Source: Lineus longissimus
Lineage: Eukaryota; Nemertea; Pilidiophora; Heteronemertea; Lineidae
NCBI RefSeq assembly: GCF_910592395.1
Contig: NC_088319.1
Location: forward strand, 9,796,001-9,860,000
Direction: 5' to 3'
Length of the DNA: 64,000 nucleotides
Position 1 is the first letter of the stretch; every line of letters starts with the position of its first letter. Under the pieces are notes generated by a model. It saw nothing but the letters and a program-made list of their open reading frames with translations. It searched no databases and was not told the DNA's origin. Shown piece after piece: positions 1-12,977 of the stretch. A program made the position numbers and the translations under genes.

Positions 1-555
1 AGTGATTTTGCCCAAAAAGCATGCGCATTCAAAAAACAAAATATGCAAGGTATCACACATGACCATGACGACGTGCAGAAAGTGCACTGGCCAGTGCATA
101 CCCTATGGCTATGTACTAGTAAACATGGTAAACATGAACAACATCATTATTCATCGGCAGTTCATTTTACTCCGAGCTTTTCCTGAAACATATAGCCATG
201 ATGATTAGGCCTACCATGTACCATGACCAATAACAGCACTAGATCATGTAAATGTCAACAAGTTCACATGATGATGATGAACCGTATAATCCCGCATGGC
301 GCATGTGGGGCAAGCGTCTAAACCAAAGCCCCAAAATCACTTGTTTTGGTCTATTTCACTTGTGTTTACAACTGTTCAATGGATTTATAGTTGAATGCGA
401 TCAAACTACGTCTTTTCAATCGTGGATTGTAAATTTAACCCCATGGGCCTAGGGAAGGCCCTATAACAATACTTTCGACACAGTTATTATCTCCGCTGCC
501 TCCACCATCCACCATGTTACACACAGTGCTCACTGCTGATTCTAAAATGCGCCAC
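1..555 (+). repeat. Element E, interrupted copy, left part
   Basis: This is the middle of a + oriented copy of the array repeat E; its beginning lies before the window. It matches the same segment in the copies at 12,978-16,114 and 57,495-60,342 almost base for base. It stops at 555 inside a sequence that is continuous elsewhere (for example near 14,270 and 58,790), because a reversed full-length copy has been inserted here. The open frames in it are short and recur only because the DNA is repeated; I see no protein. Confidence 0.8.
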
Positions 556-3500
556 CCAGAAGTATTAAGGTAGCAGGAAGGGTTGGGCGTTTGTGGTTTC
601 TGAGTCTGAGGGGGTTGGTGTCTGTTGACTGTGCTTTAAGAGAGACTAGGCATGGCGCCAGTCTCTCTTAAAGCACAGTCAACAGGCATTTGGTCTCAGT
701 ATTTGGGTTTTGATTGCCATGACTGTACCCCTGTAAAAGTCAGAGGAGGAGAAGTTTGGAATGATGAAAGCATTGAAGAAGAAGAAATGTTATTATTGAG
801 GAAAGCAAAATTTATTATGAGACAAGAAGGCAGTGTCCTGACTTGATTATTTTGAAAATGGCGGTCTGAACACATTAAAAGGTGGAACATGGCATTTTAA
901 CGACTTTGAAGTGTTCCGCAGTTAAAGGGAGACTACAGGCAGCAGCTAGGTAGGCAAGATAAAGTCATACAAATTTGCCAATAGGGGTCAGTCATATCTC
1001 TAGGCATGGCGCCAGTCTCTCTTAAAGCACAGTCAACAGGCATTTGGTCTTAGTATTTGGGTAAGTACAGAATCAAGGCAGCTGAGAGAGCAATGATTGA
1101 ACGATGCTGTGGACAAGTCCAAGGATACTGCATCAGTCACGACCAACTTCTCATCAGAAAGCGTCACCACCAGCATATTCAATGTTCAGTTCCAACCTGT
1201 ACCAGTCCAATGCACGCCTGTCATGGTCAGCAGTGGTCAGCTTAGCGCGATATGGAACATTCTTTTCCGAAACTCAAGCGAGGGAAGTCTGCTCATTAGC
1301 CTATCTCGCGCACTGCTCCTTCTTGTCAAACATCGTAGTGAAATCGTGGTACAGTGGGGCGTCCTCGAGGATTGCAGCTGGTCGGACAGACGTGAGGTGG
1401 AATGTGGGCGGCTGCACTTCTTCGTTGATGTGCGATGGCAGATAGCACAGTTGTTGCGTTGCATGACAGCTGAAAGTGAATGTGATATCATAGAAGTGAG
1501 GCGTTTGCAATGAGACTATAGGTGAAGTAGAAGCAAGGAGTGAAATGGGCCATCTTCCAGTGACTAATATACAGAGTAAGGGCACTGGGTGTTGTTAGAT
1601 TCAGCATTGAATGTATTCCTCGTACAAGCGTGAATAGTGTGGACATACAGTGAGAGGTGAGAGACCCCTATTGACTACTTCTTGTAACTTTATCTTGGAT
1701 ATTATATTAGTATTGAACTTCTAGCCATGGAATATGAAGAAATTGAAGTTGTAGGCATGGAATATGAAAAATTATTCAAAGGTGAAAGACATTATTCCAT
1801 GAGGCTTTGCCGTGATCGCAAAGGACGCGACGCGATTGGTTCACATGCTAATGAGGTATGATAATGATAATTACCTCTATAATGCTACTTGGATAGCGAC
1901 TGTGTCGTTGATTGCAACAGTGGTCTATGTCAATGTGTGCCTGTAATGTCAATGAAGTATGATGAGATGATGACGATAGTGCAATTATTAAATATTGGCA
2001 AGAGATCATACTACAACATAGGTCTTGTTTTTGACAGATGACTGTGCGACATTCCCATTGGGTCTTGTTAGAGTCAGCGCTGCATGTATTCCTTGTACAA
2101 GCTTGAATAGTTGTGACGGACTTTGAGGGGTGAGAGACCCCTATCGGCTACTTCGGCTAACTTTATCTTGCCTACCTAGCTGCTAGCAATAGTGCCCCTT
2201 TATCAAGACTGAAACCCACTGTGCGGGACTAAGAAATTACCTTTATAATCCTAGTTGGATAACCACTGTGTAGATGATTTGAAGAGTGCTCTGTGGATGT
2301 GTGCCTGTAATGTCAATGAAAGTATGATGAGGTGATGACGATAGTGGAATGACGAAATATTGGAAAGAGATCTATTCCTAGGAGAACATATGTCCTGCTT
2401 TGACTAGGTGGCGCATTTTAGAATCAGCAGTGAGCACTGTGTGTAACATGGTGGAGGCAGCGGAGATAATAACTGTGTCGAAAGTATTGTTATAGGGCCT
2501 TCCCTAGGCCCATGGGGTTAAATTTACAATCCACGATTGAAAAGACGTAGTTTGATCGCATTCAACTATAAATCCATTGAACAGTTTTGTTCCTTTAGTC
2601 AACCGATGACCTTTTGTTGGGCCATGATCGGGGATTGTAAACTGTAAATGTATTATGGACTGGGAGACGAGGGAAACACAAGTGAAATAGACCAAAACAA
2701 GTGATTTTGGGGCTTTGGTTTAGACGCATGCCCCACATGCGCAATGCTGGATTATACGGTTCATGTGAACTTGTTGACATCTACATGAACTTGTTGACAT
2801 CTACATGATCATGATCTAGTGCTGTTATTGGTCATGGTACATGGTAGGCCTAATCATCATGGCTATATGTTTCAGGAAAAGCTCGGAGTAAAATGAACTG
2901 CCGATGAATAATGATGTTGTCCATGTTTACCATGTTTACTAGTACATAGCCATAGGGTATGCACTGGCCAGTGCACTTTCTGCACGTCGTCAAGGTCATG
3001 TACGTGATACCTTGCATATTTTGTTTTTTGAATGTGCATGCTTTTTGGGCAAAATCACTTGTACCAACACTAATGAATAATGTCTTCTTATCCCTATGAC
3101 TCCATACACAGTGAGGGCATTCTCCCATTCCCATCAAATGGTAACTTATTGTACCGTATCAGGGTGGAAGTTGGGGAGCAGATACCTACCGTTGCACGCC
3201 TGTCATAATCAGCTGCAGTGATGAGCTTAGCGCGATATGGAACATTCTTCAGAAACTCAAGCGAGGGAAGTCTGCTCATTAGCATATCTCGCGCACTGCT
3301 CCTTCTTGTCAAACATCGTAGTGAAATCGTAATGGGAAACGTCTGGCTTTGCGCCAGACGTTGAGACTAATAAGTGAAGAACTGATAGGTAAAGAACTTC
3401 TACTTGCGCGAGACTGCTCTGATAAAATTATCATTGCAGAGACTACGGTGACGTACACATATATTTTTTACAATCAAAAATGCCCTCAAAAGACGATATG

Positions 3501-3727
3501 GAATGATTATTTTATTGATGTTTCCTACTATATACCTTCCAATTATCACTTTATACAAATAGATCGGCGTTAGGTCGCATGCTTTTCTTTCCTGGTGACA
3601 CTATAAAGCAAAATAGTTGCAACCCCGTAAATGCGCTATAAGTCCAATAATAAGTGACGGTGACCCGTTATAAATGTTTCGCTAGCTTCGCTTTTTTGCC
3701 GCTACGCGGCGCGTTGGGCCCTTGCGT
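556..3727 (-). mobile_element. Element E, full-length reversed copy nested in another copy
   Basis: A complete 3,172-bp copy in reverse orientation. Read left to right it begins CCAGAAGTATTAAGG and ends GCGCGTTGGGCCCTTGCGT, with a short GCCGC-TAC-GCGGC hairpin just before that end. Removing it restores the uninterrupted sequence GCCAC/CTAGTC known from other copies, so there is no target-site duplication. There are no terminal inverted repeats and no long open frame. Absence of duplication plus a hairpin near one end resembles non-autonomous Helitron-like (rolling-circle) elements, but the canonical TC...CTRR ends and A/T target are not met, so the class is uncertain. Confidence 0.7.
622..685. 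repeat. Perfect 26-bp-stem hairpin of element E
   Basis: An inverted repeat with a 26-bp stem (CTGTTGACTGTGCTTTAAGA... and its complement) and a 12-base loop (AGGCATGGCGCC), about 70 bases from the CCAGAAG end of E. The same hairpin occurs in every E copy that keeps this end: 5,454-5,517, 9,155-9,218, 12,848-12,911, 15,985-16,048, 60,213-60,276 and 62,440-62,503. One arm alone is repeated about 350 bp further inside each copy. Confidence 0.9.
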
Positions 3728-5583
3728 CTAGTCAAAACAGGACATATGTTCTTCTAGGAATAGATCTCTTTCCAATATTTCGTCATTCCACTATCGTCAT
3801 CACCTCATCATACTTTCATTGACATTACAGGCACACATCCACAGAGCACTCTTCAAATCATCTACACAGTGGTTATCCAACTAGGATTATAAAGGTAATT
3901 TCTTAGCCCCGCACAGTGGGTTTCAGTCTTGATAAAGGGGCACTATTGCTAGCAGCTAGGTAGGCAAGATAAAGTTAGCCGAAGTAGCCGATAGGGGTCT
4001 CTCACCCCTCAAAGTCTGTCACAACTATTCAAGTTTGTACAAGGAATACATGCAGCGCTGACTCTAACAAGACCCAATAGGAATGTCGCACAGTCATCTG
4101 TCAAAAACAAGACCTATGTTGTAGTATGATCTCTTGCCAATATTTAATAATTGCACTATCGTCATCACCTCATCATACTTCATTGACATTACAGGCACAA
4201 ATTGACATAGACCTGACCACTGTTGCAATCAACGGCACAGTCGCTATCCAAGTAGCATTATAGAGGTAATTATCATTATCATACCTCATTAGCATGTGAA
4301 TCAATCGCGTCGCGTCCTTTGCGATCACGGCAAAGCCTCATGGAATAATGTCTTTCACCGTTGAATAATTTTTCATATTCCATGCCTACAACCTCAATTT
4401 CTTCATTATTCCATGGCTAGAAGTTCAATACTAATATAATATCCAAGATAAAGTTACAAGAAGTAGTCAATAGGGGTCTCTCACCTCTCACTGTATGTCC
4501 ATACTATTCACGCTTGTACGAGGAATACATTCAATGCTGAATCTAACAACACCCAGTGCCCTTACTCTGTATATTAGTCACTGGAAGATGGCCCATTTCA
4601 CTCCTTGCTTCTACTTCACCTATAGTCTCATTGCAAACGCCTCACTTCTATGATATCACATTCACTTTCAGCTGTCATGCAACGCAACAACTGTGCTATC
4701 TGCCATCGCACATCAACGAAGAAGTGCAGCCGCCCACATTCCACCTCACGTCTGTCCGACCAGCTGCAATCCTCGAGGACGCCCCACTGTACCACGATTT
4801 CACTACGATGTTTGACAAGAAGGAGCAGTGCGCGAGATAGGCTAATGAGCAGACTTCCCTCGCTTGAGTTTCAGAAGAATGTTCCATATCGCGCTAAGCT
4901 GACCACTGCTGACCATGACAGGCGTGCATTGGACTGGTACAGGTTGGAAGTGAACATTGAATATGCTGGTGGTGACGCTTTCTGATGAGAAGTTGGTCGT
5001 GACTGATGCAGTATCCTTGGACTTGTCCACACCATCGTTCAATCATTGCTCTCTGAGCTGCCTTGATTCTGTACTTACCCAAATACTAAGACCAAATGCC
5101 TGTTGACTGTGCTTTAAGAGAGACTGGCGCCATGCCTAGAGATATGACTGACCCCTATTGGCAAATTTGTATGACTTTATCTTGCCTACCTAGCTGCTGC
5201 CTATAGTCTCCCTTTAACTGCGGAACACTTCAAAGTCGATAAAATGCCATGTTCCACCTTTTAATGTGTTCAGACCGCCATTTTCAAAATAATCAAGTCA
5301 GGACACTGCCTTCTAGTCTCATAATAAATTTTGCTTTCCTCAATAATAACATTTCTTCTTCTTCAATGCTTTCATCATTCCAAACTTCTCCTCCTCTGAC
5401 TTTTACAGGGGTACAGTCATGGCAATCAAAACCCAAATACTGAGACCAAATGCCTGTTGACTGTGCTTTAAGAGAGACTGGCGCCATGCCTAGTCTCTCT
5501 TAAAGCACAGTCAACAGACACCAACCCCCTCAGACTCAGAAACCACAAACGCCCAACCCTTCCTGCTACCTTAATACTTCTGG
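3728..5583 (+). repeat. Element E, interrupted copy, right part
   Basis: Continuation of the copy at 1-555 after the nested insertion. It runs to the usual CTTCTGG end at 5,583, with the 26-bp hairpin at 5,454-5,517. It is followed directly by the flank beginning ATTACAGCGGCCGCC. It is more than 95 percent like the corresponding parts of the next two copies by eye. No coding capacity is visible. Confidence 0.8.
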
Positions 5584-5938
5584 ATTACAGCGGCCGCCTC
5601 AGCGCCATCACGCGGGGCCTAATGGTATCAGGCTAAGTAGCTTCGCGCGATATGTACCATTCTGGGAAAACTCAATGAGGAAGTATGCTCATTAGCATGA
5701 TGTATTCTTAGCTCCAGCTCGAGGTAATCTTGCGCAGGGTTGGGCCCAGATACATTCTGGTGGAAAACGTCTAGTACAAAGAACGCCTGGCTTGTGCCAG
5801 ACTAATAAGTGAAGAAGGCCTGGCTGCGCGAGACTACTGTAATTAAAATGACCATTGCAGAGACTCTGTGGTACGTAGGCATATACTTTTTACAATTAAA
5901 CATGCTCTCAAAAGACGATAAGGAATGATTATTTAATA
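5584..5938 (-). repeat. Fragment of the diverged E-like element
   Basis: This stretch matches, in reverse orientation, the interior of the shorter E-like element at 27,350-28,699. It starts at the GCGGCCGC palindrome (compare 28,450) and runs back through the motifs for the repeated CTACGTCACAGAG block. It is truncated at about 5,938, where it joins a GTCAAGGACTTAGT segment of unknown origin that is also seen near 21,900. Confidence 0.6.
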
Positions 5939-5984
5939 TGAAAAGTCAAGGACTTAGTAGTGCGCCCCCCTTTATTTGTTCGTT

Positions 5985-6250
5985 CCAGTCATGGCAAATT
6001 GGTTCAATGATGCTTCCCAGACCGTACACCTCATATTCCCACAAAAATTTTACAACAATGAAACGCACCTTGGAGGCTGACGGTAGTGCCCTTGTTGATT
6101 GGTTTACTACAAATCAGATGCAAGCAAATCCAGGGAAGTTTCAGGGTCTTGCGGTGGGTAAAAAAACTCATACCAAGAAACCTACTTTCAGCATCCAGGG
6201 TGCAGAAATCGAATGTACGGACGAGACCAAGCTGCTTGGAGTAACTCTTG
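5985..6250 (+). pseudogene. LINE reverse transcriptase fragment (5' part of the split LINE)
   Basis: The frame reads as the palm-thumb part of a non-LTR retrotransposon reverse transcriptase. A leucine-rich ...LEADGSALVDWF... stretch is followed by NQMQANPGKFQ and a GVTLD ending, typical of the region just after the catalytic YADD motif. The frame is cut at GVTLD by element E at 6,251 and resumes at 16,114 as DYKLNF. An extra T near 6,050, compared with the duplicate at 9,750, shifts the upstream frame. It is not functional. Confidence 0.75.
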
Positions 6251-9200
6251 ACGCTAGGGCCCAACGCGCCGCGTAGCGGCAAAAAAGCGAAGCTGGCGAA
6301 ACATTTATAACGGGTCACCGTCACTTATTATTGGACTTATAGCGCATTTACGGGGTTGCAACTATTTTGCTTTATAGTGTCACCAGGAAAGAAAAGCATG
6401 CGACCTAACGCCGATCTATTTGTATAAAGTGATAATTGGAAGGTATATAGTAGGAAATATCAATAAAATAATCATTCCATGTCGTCTTTTGAGGGCATTT
6501 TTGATTGTAAAAAATATATGTGTACGTCATCGTAGTCTCTGCAATGATAATTTTATCAGAGCAGTCTCGCGCAAGTAGAAGTTCTTTACCTATTAGTTCT
6601 TCACTTATTAGTCTCAACGTCTCGCGCAAAGCCAGACGTTTTCCATTACGATTTCACTACGATGTTTCACAAGAAGGAGCAGTGCGCGAGATATGCTAAT
6701 GAGCAGACTTCCCTCGCTTGAGTTTCTGAAGAATGTTCCATATCGCGCTAAGCTCATCACTGCTGATTATGACAGGCGTGCAACGGTAGGTATCTGCTCC
6801 CCAACTTCCACCCTAATACCGCCCATACGGTACAATAAGTTACCATTTGATGGGAATGGGACAATGCCCTCACTGTGTATGGAGTCATAGGGATAAGAAG
6901 ACATTATTCATTAGTGTTGGTACAAGTGATTTTGCCTAAAAAGCATGCGCATTCAAAAAACAAAATATGCAATGTATCACGTGCATGACCATGACGACGT
7001 GCAGAAAGTGCACTGGCCAGTGCATACCCTATGGCTATGTGCTAGTAAACATGGTAAACATGAACAACGTCATTATTCATCGGCTGTTCATTTTACTCCG
7101 AGCTTTTTCTGAAACATATAGCCATGATGATTAGGCCTACCATGTACCATGACCAATAACAGCACTAGATCATGTAGATGTCAACAAGTTCACATGAACC
7201 GTTTAGCCTGCATGGCGCATGTGGCGCATGCGTCTAAACCAAAGCCCCAAAATCACTTGTTTTGGTCTATTTCACTTGTGTTTACAACTGTTCAATGGAT
7301 TTATAGTTGAATGCGATCAAACTACGTCTTTTCAATCGTGGATTGTAAATTTAACCCCATGGGCCTAGGGAAGGCCCTATAACAATACTTTCGACACCGT
7401 GCTCACTGCTGATTCTAAAATGCACCACCTAGTCAAAACAGGACATATGTTCTTCTAGGAATAGATCTCTTTCCAATATTTCGTCATTCCACTATCGTCA
7501 TCACCTCATGATACTTTCATTGACATTACAGGCACACATCCACAGAGCACTCTTCAAATCATCTACACAGTGGTTATCCAACTAGGATTATAAAGGTAAT
7601 TTCTTAGCCCCGCACAGTGGGTTTCACTCTTGATAAAGGGGCACTATTGCTAGCAGCTAGGTAGGCAGGATAAAGTTAGACGAAGTAGCCGATAGGGGTC
7701 TCTTACCCCTCAAAGTCCGTCACAACTATTCAAGCTTGTACAAGGAATACATGCAGCGCTGACTCTAACAAGACCCAATGGGAATGTCGCACAGTCATCT
7801 GTCAAAAACAAGACCTATGTTGTAGTATGATCTCTTGCCAATATTTAATAATTGCACTATCGTCATCACCTCATCATACTTCATTGACATTACAGGCACA
7901 AATTGACATAGACCTGACCACTGTTGCAATCAACGACACAGTCGCTATCCAAGTAGCATTATAGAGGTAATTATCATTATCATACCTCATTAGCATGTGA
8001 ATCAATCGCGTCGCGTCCTTTGCGATCACGGCAAAGCCTCATGGAATAATGTCTTTCACCGTTGAATAATTTTTCATATTCCATGCCTACAACCTCAATT
8101 TCTTCATTATTCCATGGCTAGAAGTTCAATACTAATATAATATCCAATATAAAGTTACAAGAAGTAGTCAATAGGGGTCTCTCACCTCTCACTGTATGTC
8201 CATACTATTCACGCTTGTACGAGGAATACATTCAATGCTGAATCTAACAACACCCAGTGCCCTTACTCTGTATATTAGTCACTGGAAGATGGCCCATTTC
8301 ACTCCTTGCTTCTACTTCACCTATAGTCTCATTGCAAACGCCTCACTTCTATGATATCACATTCACTTTCAGCTGTCATGCAACGCAACAACTGTGCTAT
8401 CTGCCATCGCACATCAACGAAGAAGTGCAGCCGCCCACATTCCACCTCACGTCTGTCCCACCAGCTGCAATCCTTGAGGACGCCCCACTGTACCACGATT
8501 TCACTACGATGTTTGACATGAAGGAGCAGTGCGCGAGATAGGCTAATGAGCAGACTTCCCTCGCTTGAGTTTCAGAAGAATGTTCCATATCGCGCTAAGC
8601 TGACCACTGCTGACCATGACAGGCGTGCATTGGACTGGTACAGGTTGGAAGTGAACATTGAATATGCTGGTGGTGACGCTTTCTGATGAGAAGTTGGTCG
8701 TGACTGATGCAGTATCCTTGGACTTGTCCACACCATCGTTCAATCATTGCTCTCTGAGCTGCCTTGATTCTGTACTTACCCAAATACTAAGACCAAATGC
8801 CTGTTGACTGTGCTTTAAGAGAGACTGGCGCCATGCCTAGAGATATGACTGACCCCTATTGGCAAATTTGTATGACTTTATCTTGCCTACCTAGCTGCTG
8901 CCTATAGTCTCCCTTTAACTGCGGAACACTTCAAAGTCGATAAAATGCCATGTTCCACCTTTTAATGTGTTCAGACCGCCATTTTCAAAATAATCAAGTC
9001 AGGACACTGCCTTCTTGTCTCATAATAAATTTTGCTTTCCTCAATAATAACATTTCTTCTTCTTCAATGCTTTCATCATTCCAAACTTCTCCTCCTCTGA
9101 CTTTTACAGGGGTACAGTCATGGCAATCAAAACCCAAATACTGAGACCAAATGCCTGTTGACTGTGCTTTAAGAGAGACTGGCGCCATGCCTAGTCTCTC

Positions 9201-9284
9201 TTAAAGCACAGTCAACAGACACCAACCCCCTCAGACTCAGAAACCACAAACGCCCAACCCTTCCTGCTACCTTAATACTTCTGG
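6251..9284 (+). mobile_element. Element E, array copy A
   Basis: A 3,034-bp copy starting ACGCTAGGGCCCAACGCGCC and ending TACTTCTGG. Near its left end are the GCCGC/GCGGC hairpin and, at about 6,612-6,640, an inverted repeat around GCCAGACGTT. The right end holds the 26-bp hairpin (9,155-9,218). Inside, two related segments about 1.85 kb apart (near 6,660 and 8,500) both read ...AAGGAGCAGTGCGCGAGAT..., showing an old internal duplication. Nothing longer than about 110 codons is open, and no known domain is seen. Confidence 0.75.
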
Positions 9285-9950
9285 ATTACAGCGGCCGCCT
9301 CAGCGCCATCACGCGGGGCCTAATGGTATCAGGCTAAGTAGCTTCGCGCGATATGTACCATTCTGGGAAAACTCAATGAGGAAGTATGCTCATTAGCATG
9401 ATGTATTCTTAGCTCCAGCTCGAGGTAATCTTGCGCAGGGTTGGGCCCAGATACATTCTGGTGGAAAACGTCTAGTACAAAGAACGCCTGGCTTGTGCCA
9501 GACTAATAAGTGAAGAAGGCCTGGCTGCGCGAGACTACTGTAATTAAAATGACCATTGCAGAGACTCTGTGGTACGTAGGCATATACTTTTTACAATTAA
9601 ACATGCTCTCAAAAGACGATAAGGAATGATTATTTAATATGAAAAGTCAAGGACTTAGTAGTGCGCCCCCCTTTATTTGTTCGTTCCAGTCATGGCAAAT
9701 TGGTTCAATGATGCTTCCCAGACCGTAGACCTCATATTCCCACAAAAATTTACAACAATGAAACGCACCTTGGAGGCTGACGGTAGTGCCCTTGTTGATT
9801 GGTTTACTACAAATCAGATGCAAGCAAATCCAGGGAAGTTTCAGGGTCTTGCGGTGGGTAAAAAAACTCATACCAAGAAACCTACTTTCAGCATCCAGGG
9901 TGCAGAAATCGAATGTACGGACGAGACCAAGCTGCTTGGAGTAACTCTTG
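9285..9950 (+). repeat. Duplicated flank: E-like fragment plus LINE RT fragment
   Basis: A 666-bp near-identical copy of 5,584-6,250. It again carries the reversed E-like fragment and the LINE RT piece (frame 9,677-9,950, through MQANPGKFQ to GVTLD). Because LINE and E sequence repeat together, the 3.70-kb block (flank plus E) was duplicated in tandem after E had inserted into the LINE. The RT frame here keeps a slightly longer open stretch than the first copy, but it is still only a fragment. Confidence 0.8.
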
Positions 9951-12900
9951 ACGCTAGGGCCCAACGCGCCGCGTAGCGGCAAAAAAGCGAAGCTGGCGAA
10001 ACATTTATAACGGGTCACCGTCACTTATTATTGGACTTATAGCGCATTTACGGGGTTGCAACTATTTTGCTTTATAGTGTCACCAGGAAAGAAAAGCATG
10101 CGACCTAACGCCGATCTATTTGTATAAAGTGATAATTGGAAGGTATATAGTAGGAAATATCAATAAAATAATCATTCCATGTCGTCTTTTGAGGGCATTT
10201 TTGATTGTAAAAAATATATGTGTACGTCATCGTAGTCTCTGCAATGATAATTTTATCAGAGCAGTCTCGCGCAAGTAGAAGTTCTTTACCTATTAGTTCT
10301 TCACTTATTAGTCTCAACGTCTGGCGCAAAGCCAGACGTTTTCCATTACGATTTCACTACGATGTTTCACAAGAAGGAGCAGTGCGCGAGATATGCTAAT
10401 GAGCAGACTTCCCTCGCTTGAGTTTCTGAAGAATGTTCCATATCGCGCTAAGCTCATCACTGCTGATTATGACAGGCGTGCAACGGTAGGTATCTGCTCC
10501 CCAACTTCCACCCTAATACCGCCCATACGGTACAATAAGTTACCATTTGATGGGAATGGGACAATGCCCTCACTGTGTATGGAGTCATAGGGATAAGAAG
10601 ACATTATTCATTAGTGTTGGTACAAGTGATTTTGCCTAAAAAGCATGCGCATTCAAAAAACAAAATATGCAATGTATCACGTACATGACCATGACGACGT
10701 GCAGAAAGTGCACTGGCCAGTGCATACCCTATGGCTATGTGCTAGTAAACATGGTAAACATGAACAACGTCATTATTCATCGGCTGTTCATTTTACTCCG
10801 AGCTTTTTCTGAAACATATAGCCATGATGATTAGGCCTACCATGTACCATGACCAATAACAGCACTAGATCATGTAGATGTCAACAAGTTCACATGAACC
10901 GTTTAGCCCGCATGGCGCATGTGGCGCATGCGTCTAAACCAAAGCCCCAAAATCACTTGTTTTGGTCTATTTCACTTGTGTTTACAACTGTTCAATGGAT
11001 TTATAGTTGAATGCGATCAAACTACGTCTTTTCAATCGTGGATTGTAAATTTAACCCCATGGGCCTAGGGAAGGCCCTATAACAATACTTTCGACACCGT
11101 GCTCACTGCTGATTCTAAAATGCACCACCTAGTCAAAACAGGACATATGTTCTTCTAGGAATAGATCTCTTTCCAATATTTCGTCATTCCACTATCGTCA
11201 TCACCTCATAATTCCTTTATTGACATTACAGGCACACATCCACAGAGCACTCTTCAAATCATCTACACAGTGGTTATCCAACTAGGATTATAAAGGTAAT
11301 TTCTTAGCCCCGCACAGTGGGTTTCACTCTTGATAAAGGGGCACTATTGCTAGCAGCTAGGTAGGCAGGATAAAGTTAGACGAAGTAGCCGATAGGGGTC
11401 TCTTACCCCTCAAAGTCCGTCACAACTATTCAAGCTTGTACAAGGAATACATGCAGCGCTGACTCTAACAAGACCCAATGGGAATGTCGCACAGTCATCT
11501 GTCAAAAACAAGACCTATGTTGTAGTATGATCTCTTGCCAATATTTAATAATTGCACTATCGTCATCACCTCATCATACTTCATTGACATTACAGGCACA
11601 CATTGACATCGACCACTGTTGCAATCAACGACACAGTCGCTATCCAAGTAGCATTATAGAGGTAATTATCATTTTCATACCTCATTAGCATGTGAACCAA
11701 TCGCGTCGCGTCCTTTGCGATCACGGCAAAGCCTCATGGAATAATGTCTTTCACCGTTGAATAATTTTTCATATTCCATGCCTACAACTTCAATTTCTTC
11801 ATATTCCATGGCTAGAAGTTCAATACTCATATAATATCCAAGATAAAGTTACAAGAAGTAGTCAATAGGGGTCTCTCACCTCTCCTGTATGTCCACACTA
11901 TTCACGCTTGTACGAGGAATACATTCAATGCTGAATCTAACAACACCCAGTGCCCTTACTCTGTATATTAGTCACTGGAAGATGGCCCATTTCACTCCTT
12001 GCTTCTACTTCACCTATAGTCTCATTGCAAACGCCTCAGTTCTATGATATCACATTCACTTTCAGCTGTCATGCAACGCAACAACTGTGCTATCTGCCAT
12101 CGCACATCAACGAAGAAGTGCAGCCGCCCACATTCCACCTCACGTCTGTCCGACCAGCTGCAATCCTCGAGGACGCCCCACTGTACCACGATTTCACTAC
12201 GATGTTTCACAAGAAGGAGCAGTGCGCGAGATAGACTAATGAGCAGACTTCCCTCGCTTGAGTTTCGGAAGAATGTTCCATATCGCGCTAAGCTGACCAC
12301 TGCTGACCATGACAGGCGTGCATTGGACTGGTACAGGTTGGAACTGAACATTGAATATGCTGGTGGTGACGCTTTCTGATGAGAAGTTGGTCGTGACTGA
12401 TGCAGTATCCTTGGACTTGTCAACAGCATCGTTCAATCATTGCTCTCTGAGCTGCCTTGATTCTGTACTTACCCAAATACTAAGACCAAATGCCTGTTGA
12501 CTGTGCTTTAAGAGAGACTGGCGCCATGCCTAGAGATATGACTGACCCCTATTGGCAAATTTGTATGACTTTATCTTGCCTACCTAGCTGCTGCCTATAG
12601 TCTCCCTTTAACTGCAGAACACTTCAAAGTCGATAAAATGCCATGTTCCACCTTTTAATGTGTTCAGACCGCCATTTTCAAAATAATCAAATCAGGACAC
12701 TGCCTTCTAGTCTCATAATAAATTTTGCTTTCCTCAATAATAACATTTCTTCTTCTTCAATGCTTTCATCATTCCAAACTTCTCCTCCTCTGACTTTTAC
12801 AGGGGTACAGTCATGGCAATCAAAACCCAAATACTGAGACCAAATGCCTGTTGACTGTGCTTTAAGAGAGACTGGCGCCATGCCTAGTCTCTCTTAAAGC

Positions 12901-12977
12901 ACAGTCAACAGACACCAACCCCCTCAGACTCAGAAACCACAAACGCCCAACCCTTCCTGCTACCTTAATACTTCTGG
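9951..12977 (+). mobile_element. Element E, array copy B
   Basis: A 3,027-bp copy with the same ends as copy A. It is joined at 12,977/12,978 directly to the start of copy C with no spacer (CTTCTGG/ACGCTAGG). The 26-bp hairpin is at 12,848-12,911. No protein is visible. Confidence 0.75.

Noticed and set aside
556-3727. Element E as a canonical Helitron (TC...CTRR, A/T target)
   Set aside because: Reconstructed empty sites do not give A/T and the end is GCGT followed by C; only the hairpin and lack of duplication agree.
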